Shown: positions 41,201 to 54,300 of the stretch, in pieces | Layout: each line of letters starts with the position of its first letter | Numbering within the stretch: position 1 is the stretch's first letter | Source: Rhea pennata | Lineage: Eukaryota > Chordata > Aves > Rheiformes > Rheidae | DNA: 64,000 nucleotides | Assembly (NCBI RefSeq): GCF_028389875.1 | Contig: NC_084702.1 | Span: 70,715,582-70,779,581, forward strand | Direction of reading: 5' to 3' | Notes under the pieces: generated by a model | Databases searched by the model: none | Seen by the model: only the letters and a program-made list of their open reading frames with translations | What the model was told of the DNA's origin: nothing | Program-made: the position numbers and the translations under genes

Positions 41201-44200
41201 GGAAATGCACCTCCTCCCTGCCTGCCTTAGTTTCCCCAGCGGTGCCGTCCGTGACATGCCACTCCACCCTCCTTCGCAAAACAAGACAAGGTCCATTGAT
41301 GAAGGGCGCTAGATAAGAGCGAGGGAGTTGTGTCATTAGTTGCATTGGCAATTTGGGAGTAAATAGGAAATCTCAAAGGTTGGCGGAGAAGAGCACAGAG
41401 ACAGGGCAGGCGTCAGCAGGGCTGCAGCGATGGCTCGAGGCCTGCCCTCGCGGGAAGGCTTTAACTGCAGCCAAACACCCCACGGCACGGCGGGTACGGG
41501 GAGCTCACTCCGCTCAGCACACCTACGGGGAGGGGGGCCGCTGCATGACGCCGAGGCAGGAGGGGCAAACGGAGCTGGACAGAGCAAAGGCCCCTGGATA
41601 CAGCCCCTTGAGAACAAAGCTGGGACACGATCCGTAGCCCTGGAGTCTGCTTTGGACTGGATACGGAAAAGTTGCAGAGGGATTTAGGCAAGAGATGCGA
41701 CAGTGGTTTAAGGGCTAGAGAAAATGTCTGGCAGAAACCCACCAGGCTCAATCTGCTCAGTCTATCAAAGCGACAGAGAGGCGGCTCACTGCAAAGCCCG
41801 TGTTCCCAAGAAAACCGGGGGGCCTGGCGCCTCTTAAACGGTGCAGAGAAAGGCACAGGAGATCGGCTGTTCCAGGGAGAGGTAGGCCCAGCCCTGCGAG
41901 CAGAGCATGTGTCAGGGACCAGCCCCCTGGGAAGAGGGCAGCCTCTGCCGCCTGCTCCGGACGGCCCAAGAGCTGCACGTAGCCGGAACAAGCTACGGCT
42001 CAGCCCAGGGCTGAGTTTGGGATATCCAGGGCTCAGTCACGGTGAGCTAACGGGTCCTTCTGGCTTTCAATCTGGGAACGCAGTCAGACCCCCTGGCACT
42101 AACCCCTTTAGCCTGCTTGACCCAGGCTCAGGCTCAGCTCCATGCCTGGCCCTGTCTGAAGCACGGATGAGCTACCTCAAAAGGGCCGCAGATGCCTGGG
42201 TCCCTTCCCAGTCTCCCACAGCCACTCGCAAACAGCTCACTGATGCAGTGCAGCGAGGCAGCCCAGGCCTGGCTGGGGAGCGGTACGAGGAAGAGCCTAG
42301 GCTCTTTGTGGGACTGGGGGTCTGCAAGGCTGGAACAAGGCAGGACCCAGCAGCCGCAGGGAGCTGCAAGTACCCACAGCCCTTGAAAACACTACAGAAG
42401 CAAGGGAGATGGGAAGCCAGGAGGTCCTGTCCTGCCCTGCAAAGCTGTACCCTCCTCGCTATAACCCGTACCCTCCTCAGGGCCTGTGTCACACAGCCGG
42501 ACCCCAGCATGGACCTCAGGCTGCCTCACAATCCGACTGAGATCTTGGAGTCAACTCACCGCACGCCGCGCAAGCACGCAGCCCCATCCGGCCCCCTCCT
42601 GCCACTGCCTCCTTCTCTGCACGCGCACCTTGGCTCCTGCTGCCCAAACCAGCTCCCACCCCAAAATCTACAGCTTCCCCAAATCCCAGAGCACCTGGCA
42701 CTGCAAGGATAAGAACACGTTGGGAGGAGAAAGATCATTTTGTGGGACCAAGAGAAGCAGAGACAGTAAGGCCAAGAAAGACTGTGGCCTGGCAGAGACA
42801 CGGCAGCATCCATTATTAAAGAGCTATATCCATGCCTGACGTTATTAAATGCCTCCCTGTGCTCCAAGATGCTGCCACTCCAGCCGCACGCTTCAAGCCA
42901 GAGATCAATAGCAGGAATCCAGCCAACGGAAAGGCCACAGGCCGAAGGAACAGGACGGATCACAAGGGAAAGGGACCTCTCTGCACATCTGCCGTAACCC
43001 AGACCTCTCTGCACATTTACCACAGCCCCTCGCAGGTCTCCTCCAGCTAGAAGTAGCTGGGTCTCAGGATTTCCCGGCTCCCCAGGCTACGCTGGAAGGG
43101 ACCCTGGGGCTGAGCCTGCCAGGGCAGCCTTGCTGGGGCACTGCACGTGAGCCAAGCCAGGAGCATGGACCTGTTCAGGGGGACAGCACAGCACTGCCAG
43201 GATCTCGGAGACTGCAGGAGAACCCTGTCCAGCCCAAAGACGCTCTTGGAGGGGGGTGAAGCCACATGGCTTAGAGACAGTACTTAACCCAAAGGCTCGT
43301 GGCACCCTGAGTGACTCTACAGACAAAAACAGCACGTGTACACGACTCCTTTTCGAAAGGGAGAGGCCGCCGGGCAGCGGAGCCCCGCACAGCCTCGTGT
43401 CTGCCACACAGCTCCCCTACACCCCACCAGCAGCACGGGGGCTAGCAAGGTACCGTGACCCCACACCTCCGCAACACTACCGCCTCGTGCTGAGCACCCC
43501 AAGCTCCACGCCAGCACCCACGCACCCCGAATCTGGGTGCAGGCCGCAAGTGTCCCTGTCCAGCAGTTTGCACCCCCCTCCCCAAGCCACAGAGAGGTCC
43601 TGCAGGGGACAAAGGCAGCTCTAGGGCCACAGCCGAGGTGGGGGGCAGACTGCGGGCAGCCTGACAGGGCCCAGCTCCTGCGCTGCACTACAGCATCAAA
43701 CTGCTCTCCCAGGCCCGGTCACCTTCAGCTGGCTCCAACAGGGTGCCCCCCTCCTCTCTGCTCAGCACAGGCTGGAGCAAGCCCAGCCCCAGGACTGGCA
43801 ACACTGGAAATCACCTTGGACTCGCCACAAACACCGCCTGCACCTCTTACCACAGGCACAGCCTGCCCTACGCCGGGCCTAGCAGGACCAAAGCTACAGG
43901 CTCTAGACAGAGGTCCCCTGGCCAAGCCTGCCTGCTGCCCCCCGGATGCCCTGGCCCCCCACGTGGCCCCACTGCGACCCCAGCCGCAGCGCTTCCCAGC
44001 ACGCTGCCTTCCCGGACTGTAAACAGAGCCGGTGCTCCCCTCCCCCTGCACAGAGGGACGACGGAGGAACAACAACATCAGCAGGGACGGAGCTCCCCAG
44101 TATCCCAGGACGACCTGGTTCCCCAGCCCCGAAGCTCCTGCTGCGCAGCTTCAGCCCTGGACCTCTGTCTGGGCACCACCTTGCCCCCATGCACAGGAGC

Positions 44201-44797
44201 TCAGCTCCCCTCCGAGGACAGCCCCCCACCTGCCAGGAAGGCGCAACTGGGGAAGTGTAGGCCTGGCTCCCCACCTAGCAGAGCACCCAAGGGTGGCCAG
44301 CGGCATGGCAGATCTGCTTTTTGGGGCCCACCAAGGCCTTGCCATAGATGAAGTTGGGAGGAGGGGTCTCCCGAGGGGCCCTCGGTCCCCCACGGCTGCC
44401 CACAGCCTCACCCGTCGGTGTCGGGGCAGCCACCCTCCCGGTGCCTGGTCCCGCGAGCAGGTCACCACCCCAACACCGGCCACCCAGGGAGGGGCAGGGC
44501 GGCAGGAGGCCCCCGGGGCAGGGTGCAGACCCCCGCGCCCTCCGCGCACACCTTGAAGACCTCGGAGAAGAAGCCGGCCCCGATCTTCTCGCAGTAGAAG
44601 TCGTCGATGCGCGCCAGGGTGGAGACGGCGCTGCGCAGCGCCCGGTACGAGGAGGGCCGCAGCCGCCCGCAGCCCGGCCAGGGCCCCGCCGCCTCCCCCT
44701 CGCCCTCCTCGGGGCGCTCCCCGCGCAGCGCCAGCCCGGGCCGCCGCGCCAGCTTCTCCCGCTCCATGTCGGCCCCGCCGAGCACCCCCAGCGCCAT
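32212..44797 (-). CDS. TESK1: Testis-specific protein kinase 1 (TESK1)
   Basis: Ten coding exons on the minus strand: 44797-44552, 36538-36417, 36196-36148, 35885-35739, 35474-35392, 35013-34923, 34619-34536, 34104-34015, 33774-33624 and 33230-32212. They sum to 2082 bases and 693 residues (human 626). The dual-specificity kinase phosphorylates cofilin and so controls actin. Seen here: [20 protein letters not shown], the glycine loop [12 protein letters not shown], catalytic MVLKMNK (K95), HRDLTSKN (D184; the unusual TESK form), DFGLAEK (D205), [10 protein letters not shown] and [13 protein letters not shown]. The last exon holds the proline-rich tail with [43 protein letters not shown] and [17 protein letters not shown], all characteristic of TESK1 and not TESK2. 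The first ATG (44797) was taken; 44767 ([10 protein letters not shown]) is an alternative and would give 683 residues. Confidence 0.95.
36539..44551 (-). other. TESK1: TESK1 intron 1 (8.0 kb)
   Basis: No other gene is recognised inside this intron. Most of it is GC-rich and full of shadow frames. Two short AT-rich islands stand out: 39096-39190 (with ttgctaataagcctccttcc and a CCAAT box on the minus strand at 39131-39135) and 40376-40430 (with cttatttaaagagcatgcta and an octamer-like atgctaat). They could be conserved regulatory elements. This is inference from composition only. Confidence 0.6.
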
Positions 44798-45078
44798 TCA
44801 CATCGCCCCGCGGCGCGGCCCGGGCAGCCCCCGCGGCGCGGCGCGGCGCGGCGCGGCGCGGCTCGGCTGGGCGCGGCTCGGCTCGGTTCCGCCCGGCGCG
44901 GCTCGGTTCGGTTCGGTTCGGTTCGGTTCGGTGCGGCACGGCGCGGCGCACGGCGCTCGTGCCCGGGCGGCGGCGCCCCGACCCCCGCCGCGGCCCGGCG
45001 CTGCGCCTCCGCCGCCCCGAGCGCAGGCACCGGCGGGGCGGAGCCGGGGCGGGGACAGCCCTTAACTCCTTGGGCACC

Positions 45079-45109
<31 letters not shown>

Positions 45110-45250
45110 CCCGGGGCGCTCCCGGCCCCGCGGAGCCCCCACGCGCGGCGGGCCCCGGCCCCGGCCCGGGCAGGGCTCGTGGGCGCGGAGCTGCTGTCCT
45201 CCCGCTGGGCGGGTCCCGGCCGAAGGGGCCGCGGCGCCCTGATCTCCCCA
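44500..45250 (-). promoter_or_regulatory. TESK1: TESK1 CpG-island promoter and first exon, with 5-bp microsatellites
   Basis: The CpG-dense block covers TESK1 exon 1 and its upstream flank. Two adjoining microsatellites lie 36-133 bases upstream of the first ATG: GCGCG units at 44833-44861 and GGTTC units at 44901-44930. A third, GCC triplets, lies at about 45078-45111. Such repeats in a 5' UTR can form G-rich structures and vary in length between individuals. Confidence 0.7.
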
Positions 45251-48200
45251 CGCACCCGCGTGGATGGAGCCCGTGAGCACGGTGCTCTGTCGCAGAGCCC
45301 CTTCCCCGCGTGGGCCCCGTTGATACCGGCTCTGGTATCTGCACACGCTCGTCACCAGGGTTGACACTGGGTGTGCGGGAGTGTTTGTGCATGCACACCC
45401 GCCCCTGCGTGGATGGTGTCCCTGAGGAGTCTGCACTCCCTTACCCCAGCCCACCCTCACCAGCAGGTAGCCCGAGGCGAAGGGAGGTGCACCCTTTTTG
45501 TGATGGCACCTTCCCCACAACCCAGCTGTTCACTTCACAGCCCTGCTTGTACCCATCCACCAGCTGCTCTGGGCTCCCCGTGCTTCCTCCGCTGCAGGAC
45601 ATTTGGCATCCAGGGGACAGGTGGCTCTTTCGGGCAGTTCACATCCAGTGAGTCTTAGACAGGAGACAAGTAGCACTGAAAGGAGACAGGGACTGGGAAA
45701 TTGCAGCTGGTGCTGAGGGCACATCAGAATATACCAGCACACAGTAGTGTCTACCTCAATGCTTCTTTTGCTTCTCATTTCTTCCATTCTTCTGCTCTCT
45801 CACATCTCCCTGGTTTTCTCCTGCTTCTTGTTCCTACCCTAGGCCTTTTCCCTGCTCTCTAGCTGATCTGTCCTGTCCTTCCTGCCCAGGGACTCCCTGC
45901 AGCTAGCTCTGCCCTTGCTCTGTCCCACACATCTCTCTGCTGCTCTCCTTCGCATTCACCTGCCTGTGCTGGTACAGCCCTGCCCCAGCTGCCTTCCCAA
46001 GCATTGCAGCAACTCTCATGCGCTGTGCTGCCTCAGCTCCCCACAGCTGTTTTGCTCCAGCTGTTTCCCTGAGCACAGCACAGCTGCTTCCCCACGCCCT
46101 GCCTGGCTCTAGCTGCTTTCCAGGCTGGCCTGCAGCCTCTAGGCATTTACAGAAAGCCCTACGGCTATGTCCCCAGGTGATTACAGACCTGAGGCCTTGC
46201 TCCAAGCTCCAGTAAGGTGACTGCAGGGCATGAGGATTAGTCCTGCCCAGTGGAGGTGGCAATGCCTCTCTGCCACATGAGGTGTCTACTGGCATGGCAT
46301 TTATGACCAGTGCTTGGCTCCCAGATACCACAAATGACAATGTAGGCACCAGGAACCAAGAGCCCTGGCCTCTCCTTGCCCCAGGAGGGGAGTATGACCT
46401 TGTGGGTCAGAGCAGGGGAACTGAGAACTGCCCTCTGCCCTACCAGGAATGCATGGTGTTCCTCTTATTCCAGGTCTGTGGAAGGGAGTGCGTTTGTGCA
46501 GGGCAAGTTTCCTGGGCATGAGGAGATGGAGCTGGGGCAGAGCTCTGCCAGTCCCTATCTTGCAGGGTCTGCATCATCCCTTTCCTCCTGTAGTTCCAGC
46601 CTGGTGCCTCAGTCTGCAATGGTGATTGATGGCATGTGCCGGGGGAGTGGTGGAGGCTGCCGCCTAACCAGGCTGTGCAAGAAGCCGTGTTCCTGTGCTT
46701 CCTGTGCTTCACACATCTGTCTTGCTGATGACAGCCCTACAGAATGATAAGAGTGGCTTTATAGGTCTTGTGCTATGGCTACGCAGGAAGGGCATGGAAA
46801 GAAGAGACCAGTCTTTGCATGAGGCGATAGGGGAGGCGTGCTGTGCTGCAAGCTCTACCCTTCCAGCACAAGAGCCAGCTGCATCTGCTCTGAAGGCAGC
46901 CAGCTCCTTCCCTTCCTGCCCTGGCTCAACCCTGGTACTCAAGAGGCCCGAGCATTCTGCTATATCCAGAGCCTGGTGACCTCCTGCATAAGGAGCAGCA
47001 CAGAGGAGCAAAGCCAGCTCAGACAGGGGCCAAGACAACACATGGACAAGGATGCAAGCAAACATTGCCACAGCACAGGGATGAGCACTCCCACCCATCC
47101 ACCCAGGCAGGACAACACTGCCCTAGTATGCTGGGCACCTCTCTCCCTTTCCCTCCAGCGCACATCAGCAGTGGCCCTGCCAGGGATGAGGCAGCTCAGC
47201 AGATACTGAGTCCTCTTGCAGAGGCATCTTGCAGAGAGGAGCTCACAGGCAACCCCTGGTTAGGGCTCCTGCTGCTTACAAGTGACTGGGTTTACATCCA
47301 ATTAAGCTGTAACAGATAAATTAAAGCCCTGGAGACAACCCCGACTGTGGAAATTACTGCTACAGGATTTACAGTCCCTTCCCTCATCAGCACCAGTAAC
47401 TTTACTGTGCTGTTTCTGCCCCTGTGTTATTCTGTTCCTGCTTGACACAGCAGTGTTGTGCTGAGACATGGCTAAAGGTCCCCACTGCCCTGAAGCCTCC
47501 CATGGTGCAGGCAGGTATGGTCTTAGCAGCTGGGTGCAAAGGAAGGCTGAGCATGCAGCAAACCGAGAACTGAGCTCCTCACGCCCTGGAGAGGGAAAGG
47601 AGGAAGCAGGTCTCCCTGGCCGTGCTTTGCTCCCGTGGAGCCGCGGGGGAGTGCAGGGGGACTGTGTCCTCTTTGCCCTTCTCTGTCTGGGCTTTGCACC
47701 ACCCCCCTCTCATGAGGAGAAGGCTCAGTGCTTAACAAACAAAATCTCCCTTCTGCATGCGTGGGGTGGGGCTGGCGCATCACCCGGCTGGGAGCCTGTT
47801 GTGCAGCAGCAGGGGCAAGAGCCTTTAAACAGCCCAGGGAGATCAGTGCTCAGAGAGATGCAGGGATGTCTCATCAGGAGAGGGGCACGCCATTGCTGTG
47901 GTCTGGCAAGGCTGCGTGCGGGGCAGCAAGGGGTGCAGGGGGGTTTCCACGCAGAGAGCTTAGTACTCACTGCACCCCTAACTCTACTCCATGCCAGCAC
48001 CCACTGCACTGGGTCCTTGGGGATGGATCAGTGACAACCCATCCTGAGCGAAAGGCTTGCCCCACTCAGTGCCCAGGACCCAGGTCTGGGACAGTTCCCT
48101 CCTCTGCATTCATGTGCAAGGAGCCCAGGGGGGGAAGTGGGAGAGGAGGGCACGACACGGTCCATTGCCACCTCTTAGAAGGCCTGGACAGTGCAACGAG

Positions 48201-48290
48201 CCCAGGGCAGGTGTGAGAAGGGCCCAGCCCGAGTGGTTCAGGTGCAGCCTGGTTATGCCCAACAGCCCACAGTACAGGTGGTGCAGCAGG
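45251..48290. other. Intergenic, no gene recognised
   Basis: Composition drops to ordinary levels. Frames of up to about 190 codons exist but show no family motif, no consistent splice structure and no conserved start. I see no tRNA, and no RMRP RNA, which flanks CD72 in mammals. Confidence 0.45.
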
Positions 48291-48311
48291 ACTACATTTC
48301 CCAGCACGCCC
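48291..48311 (+). promoter_or_regulatory. Orphan ZNF143/THAP11-type promoter element
   Basis: The plus strand reads ACTACATTTCCCAGCACGCC, differing at few positions from the long SBS element ACTACAATTCCCAGCATGCC. This element is almost confined to core promoters. No gene is recognised beside it, so it may mark the start of a non-coding transcript, of an exon not found here, or of a decayed promoter. Confidence 0.6.
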
Positions 48312-51300
48312 TGGGCAGCTACTTCAGCAAACGCACCGATGTGCGTGCTCTGCACCCGCGCCTCCGCTGCAAGCTGCAGCAGCCCGCTTCCAGCTGTGAG
48401 CAGGGGGTGGTGCAGGCGTGTTGCTGCCTCTCTATTCCCTCCGTAGCCCTCCAGCTGCAAGGCCAATGGGGGACCATCTGCAGTGGGAGGGCTGCAAATA
48501 TTTGTTCTGTCACTAATTTTCTATGAGGGAAGTCAGCCCAGTACCGGCACAGCAGCATTTGCTCACTGACTCTTATTATCTCCTGTTGAAGCTGCTCACG
48601 CTTGGGTGCGAGTACACTGACGTCTGCAGAGGCAATATCTGCACCCTGCCCCCGTGACTCGCAGGTGGTTAGGGAGTTCGGCTCCCTGCTTTGCCTGTCC
48701 CCAGACACACCCCAGTGCCTCTGTCAGAAAGCACAGTGAAACTGCTGAGAAATAACTAGCCGCTGCCTGAGCCCAGCTGAGCGGGTGCCTGCTGGGAGCT
48801 CTAGGGGCTGTGCATTTGAAAGCACTGAAAACATTGAAAACGCAATGAAAGAGAGATAGGTAGCTCTGATCATGCCTACACCATCTGCAACCCATGGTGA
48901 CAAGGCATGCAGTCATGTGAACACATCTAAATCCTTGCAGTGAACCAGCACTGCAGAGAGCTTCAATGGTCACCAGTTGCCCAGGCCAGAAACATGGCCT
49001 GGTGCCAACTAGATAGAGGAAATATTTAATGCTGTAGTCTCCACCATCTCCCACACTGGTCCTGATCCAGCTAGTCTTGCTTATTTCCCAGTACGTGCCA
49101 CGCTCCCATCCTCCTCCAAGGCTGCCCAGCTGGTAACAGCTGCTCCTTGCCCTCCTGACCTGGACCTGTGCCGCTGGGCTCTCAGCAGCACCATACTCAT
49201 CCCGGGAGGCTGTGCCAATCTTGCTCCATTCCCTTCCCCTTGCCAGGCTATTAGTAATACTCCCCAGCCACAGTGCAGCATCCATGAATTGCTTGTGGTT
49301 CTGCTGGTTGTAAGGCAGGAGCTGGTCTGACTGCAGCGGTGGGCAGAACAGGACCACATCAGAGGCCTGCACAGAACAGCCTTTGGTGAGTGGAGGAGCA
49401 GCCCTGTGACCCACACACTGCCTGCTGCCCGAGAGCAGGGTAGGCAGCGAGGCCTGATGTGCTCAGCGCGGCTTGGCCAGTGGTGTTGAGGAACAGCCTT
49501 CACCTGTGGTTCGTTGCTGTCCTTTGATCTGCATGACTTGCCATTCCTTCAGGGAGGAACTCAAAAGCCACAGAGCAATGTAAAGGGAAAGGCCAGTGAA
49601 AGGCATAGCTCAGCACAGTGACTGCCAAGGGCCCTACAGTAACAAATCAGCAGGCACAGCCCACCCTAGAAACCCTACATTAACGCACCCAACATCCACT
49701 GCCTTGATCTGGCTTCCTTATCCATCCTAGATTGGAGAAAAGGACACCCTTCTGGAAGAAAGCAATGCATCAGGCTGAGAAACTGTTCACCTGTGGGCTC
49801 TGAGCAAGGACTAGTCAGGAAGGGTGCACTCCACCCTGGCCACAGCTACATCAATGACAGAGATGCTCCCAGCCCCTTCTGCTATCCTGCTCCAACTAGA
49901 GTCCATACAGCCCGGCTTATTCTCCCAGATGCCTGAGCAAGAGGTAGGTGCTGCAAGGGCCTCCTCCACCATAAAGCCAGCGGTCACTCAGACTACACCT
50001 CTCTGAGTAACTCACACAGCAAAACACAGACCTGAGCCTGGCCCTGTAATCAGCTACACCATTTAGTTGCCAGCATATTCTCTGTATGAGTTTTGGACTG
50101 TCCCAAAAAGAACAAGGCTTGTTTTAGGGAAAATCACAGGCCAGGATAAGTCCCAGTAGGAAGCATGGACACTGCCGTTTCTGGGGAGAGAGGAGAGTTC
50201 AGCCACATGCTTGGCCTCATGTGACTGCTGCCTTCCCATTCAGCTTCCCCCCAACTGCACGCAGGGGTGAGGAGGAGCAGAGAGAGGGTACTGGGATTTG
50301 TGTGGTCATGGGAGCCTATCTTCTGTAGGTCACCAGAGACAGAGACAAGGGGGCATCGAGGTGCTCTATCAGTGGTCATGGGGTGTTGGAGGGACCAGAA
50401 AGCAGAGCGTTAGCTCTGCACTAGCAAAACTAGAAAGACCCTGTGGCTGGGGGCACTTCCCATTCCTTCCCTTTTCCCCATGACCTGTCCAGTCCTCTGG
50501 CCAGGGAGGGCGGGCTAGGGCAGTGCAGGTTGGAGCAGAGCCCAGCCTCAGGAGGGAAGGTGGCTGCATTGCATTCTGTGTGCAGGTCTCTGTTGTGCCA
50601 CTGCTTGCAGTTCATTCAGTCACAGCTCTTTATTGCTTCTCTCGGCTGCGAAAAATCTCATCAGGTTTAGTGAGCTCCATGTGCAGTTCTGGCAGCATTT
50701 CTCATCTCGTGCCCTCTCTCATGAGACAAGGCACCCCGAACTCCAAGATGGAGGTGAATAAGCCTGGGCTGAAAAGCCTTTCCACCCCTTGAGGATGGGT
50801 CCATCACAGACCTGACAAGGTGTGCCAAGGTCTGCCAGGAAGAGATATGGTGTGAGAGAAAGGAAAAGAGGTGTGTTGTCGGGGCAACCTCTACAACACA
50901 ACAAGGCAAGGGAAAAGGACTGTCCACATGCAGCAGCCTTCCAGCCTGCAATGGGTGAAAAATCATGAGGGAAAGCAGCTCTTCCTCAGCTGTGTTAGTG
51001 GAACATATATGAGGTCAAGAATCCCAGGCCAGAGCAGCAGAAGCAAATGATACTTCAATCAGAACAACAGAAGGCAGTGTCACCTAAAACTGGAGTCTCT
51101 GCAGGCCTCAGCAAAACATGGAGCTGAGATGAAAGAGGCAGGGTCTAGGTCCCGTTGAGCTTGTGCAGCACTCTGCACACTGGAGTCACTGTAACATATT
51201 AATGACTGTGATTCCTGTGGCCTAGTTTCTGTCCACCTGTGTCACAGGTGACTGGCCGCCTCAAACCCTGCTGAGCCCTTGTTCTGCAGTGCCTAGATTG

Positions 51301-54300
51301 CATCAGCTCTGGACAAACTGGTCTCCTGGGGTAGCTGCAGCTAGGAAGAGAGCTGGTGCTGCAGGCTCTGTGGGTGAGCCAAGTGTGTCACAACCAGACC
51401 AGCACCTGAGATGCAAACCACACCATGCTACATCTCAAGTCCTTGTTTATGGGACATTCAGGAGCGTCCATGTGGCTACCCTGTAGCCTGGGCTTTCATG
51501 AAGAAAAGCCAATACAGGTATGATCTCACTGAGCTCCCTGGGAAAGCCCTGACATCCTCCTCCCATCCTAGCCGAAGACTTAACTTTTCCCCGCCACCAG
51601 TGGCAGGGCAGCATCCACCCTCTCTCTCCATCTGGGAATCTGCCTCTCCAGCCTGCTTGTCTTGTGGCAGATAAAGAAGGCCCTGGGCAATGTGGGATTC
51701 TGTTGGCAGAGTGGGAATGGGACCAGAGGGAACAGATACCCTGTGGGAGCCGTTGCATGAATTTGGACCTTTTCTTTGCCCCCAGATCAGCAATGGCTTG
51801 CCCTCGATCTGCTCAGGATCTTCCCCTTGGTTTGAATCTGGGCTGCAAATGGAAATGATTTTATGCATGTATTTACACAACAAAGACCAGCTGCTCCCTG
51901 TGCTCTGGACACCATGCCATCCTCACCACTCACATTGTCTTATCCGGGACCTGGTGTCCTCCTCTCTCCTTTTCCTCCACCTGCTCAGCCTTTGTGGAGG
52001 CTAAGGTTGCACCAAGACAAACCTATGCCAAGGCCACAAACATCCTGAAGGCTGGGAGAAATCAGGGTGCTCCTAGCATGTTCTGCAGGGCCATTCATTG
52101 AGGAAAGGGGATAATCTTTGCAAGCAGTGCTTTTGGCCTTCATTGTAGGAAGCAAGTCCTGGCTGTCCCTTGCCAAACAACCTTGCAAACCAGGCAGTTG
52201 CTATCTGCCCTCATGCCCTCAAATACCACCTGTATGAGAAAGTGCAGGGCCTGTGGGGCTGTAGGCTGCCGCAAGAGGCCTGGGAGCATTCCTGGAGGTG
52301 AAGGTGATTAATGTCTGTGTTACCACCCAGACTTGGCTTTGATGAGGCCCAGCACTTTGCTGATGGTAACTCCACGGCCTGGATGCTGAGAGCCTTCCTG
52401 GGTCACAGGTCAGGCAGGAGTTCTGCCAGCTCTAGGTCCCACTAGGGGCAATGTGAAGTGACCGCCACCTCCAAGGCATTATCAGTGTGGTGCCAGACAG
52501 AGATGATGGGGCTGTGCAGCCCTCAGAGGAACAGCTTTACACCACTAGCTGTGTCACATTCCCTCTCCAGGTCACTGGCTCCAGTTCACAGGGGAAACAG
52601 CTGCTTGGCTTTTTCTTCCCTATTCAATCTGGTTCCTTCCAGACTCAGGATATTTTGGGCACTTCTCTGTTCCCAGTTGCCCTGGGTGGCATATGCAGTT
52701 TCTCAGGAGCTGCTTTCCCCTGGAAGCTATAGAAGCAGAGAATAGAAAAGGGGAAATATCAAGACCTTTATTTAAGACCCGGGTATGGAGGGAGAGGTTC
52801 AAGACTCCACCAAATGCATACACTCCATCAGCTGCCAGTGAGAACCTATGAAAGAAAGCTGTGATGCTTGGGGCCAACCTTTGGGGTTGGGTGGAGGATT
52901 TTGGGGGAAGTAATATAGAGGCCAGTGCAGTGAAGAGAGTGCATGGTGAAGGATTTGCTTAGGACGTAGAGAACCACTCCACTCAGGCAGTGAGAGAGAC
53001 TGCTGTCACAACATGCCAGAAGGCAGACAGGGTGCTGTGTAATGAAATGAGGGGATGGGCAGCCTCTAGAGCAGGAGTCTGAAGGAGATCTAGCCTTTGG
53101 CAGGAGACAGTCTGTGAGCCTCAGCTCAGCTCATCCCAAGAGCCTGGGCAGCCTCATCCAAAGATAGAGGCTGTTGTCATCTAGTGTGTTCCTGGGGGGA
53201 GACCCTGGCCAGCACTGTAAGCTGTTGTCCCAGCCATGCTGTTGGGTGGAGAAGCCAAGCTAGCATGTCCTGTCCAGGACTGTGAGGCTGTGCAGGGAGA
53301 GGTCATGATAAGCTAGTCTGTTCTGAGACATTGCTTCAAATCTCACAGTTCCTGCCTCCTGGGCTTAGTGAAGCTCCCTGTCTGAGAACCAGAGTGGAAC
53401 GTGCAGAAAAAAGCTCTGGGGGTGGGAGCAGGAACAGCTGGACCAGATGTGGTATTGCTCAGAGGTCGGAGCTGGAAACCCCGTTTCTGAACACACCTTC
53501 ATCAAACCAGACCAAATGCAGCATCCAGCGTTCCTCCGAGCCTACTCCACCCTACTTGCAGCTGCAAACTGCTTATGTCCAATTTTGTGGGCTAAAAATA
53601 TCCTTCTGGGTGGTCAGCAGATGGGAGCGTTTTGCAGCATGAGATTGAATGGTCACACAGAGGAGTGAGATTGTGTTTTGGGGAGAGGTAGGCTGCAGCA
53701 CAAGGCCAGATTGGCATGAGCCACATGGGTAGGGGGCTGTGGGCTGGTTGGCAATGCAGAGGGCAAAGTGCCAAGGCTGCAGTGCCAGGGCAGACTTGAT
53801 TGCTTGCACTGGGTCCATGCCCCTGGGGAGGACAAGCACAGATGGACTGAAGAAGGTGTGGAGATGCTCATGACATACGACAGCACGCATGTCCTGCTCC
53901 CTCCTCTGGAAGAAGCTTGTTATAGCAGCCCAAGGCAGAGCAGAGGGGAAGGCAGGATGGTTACCCAGTCCCTGGTGCCTGCCACATGTCTGCTTGGCAT
54001 CCAGGAGCACCCTAGTGGGACCCGTGCACCTTACCGCGTGTCCCTCTGTCACACCTCCACTCTCAGCCCGCCCCGTCTGATCTGTGGGTGGTCAGCTGAA
54101 GGACTGAGCTGGTGGCCTTGTAAGCCACTTTGTCAGCAAGCCAGAGATGACAGCCATGAGCAGCCAGTGCCACAAGAGGGAGTCCCTGCCCAGGCTGCTC
54201 TGCTAGCTGGGTGACAGCAAAGATGCCCCCGTGTTGTCCCTCTCCCAGGCCAGCACAGCTCCCTGCAGCCCTCCTATCCTAGATTTTTTTCTGAGCACAG

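Noticed and set aside
13295-48290. RMRP, tRNA or snRNA genes, looked for because RMRP lies near CD72 in mammals
   Set aside because: No RMRP-like sequence, tRNA B box or snRNA core was seen on either strand. This was a reading by eye, so a diverged copy could be missed.
48596-49414. 272-codon minus-strand frame
   Set aside because: No recognisable domain, no supporting splice structure and no conserved neighbours. I could not assign it to a gene or a repeat.
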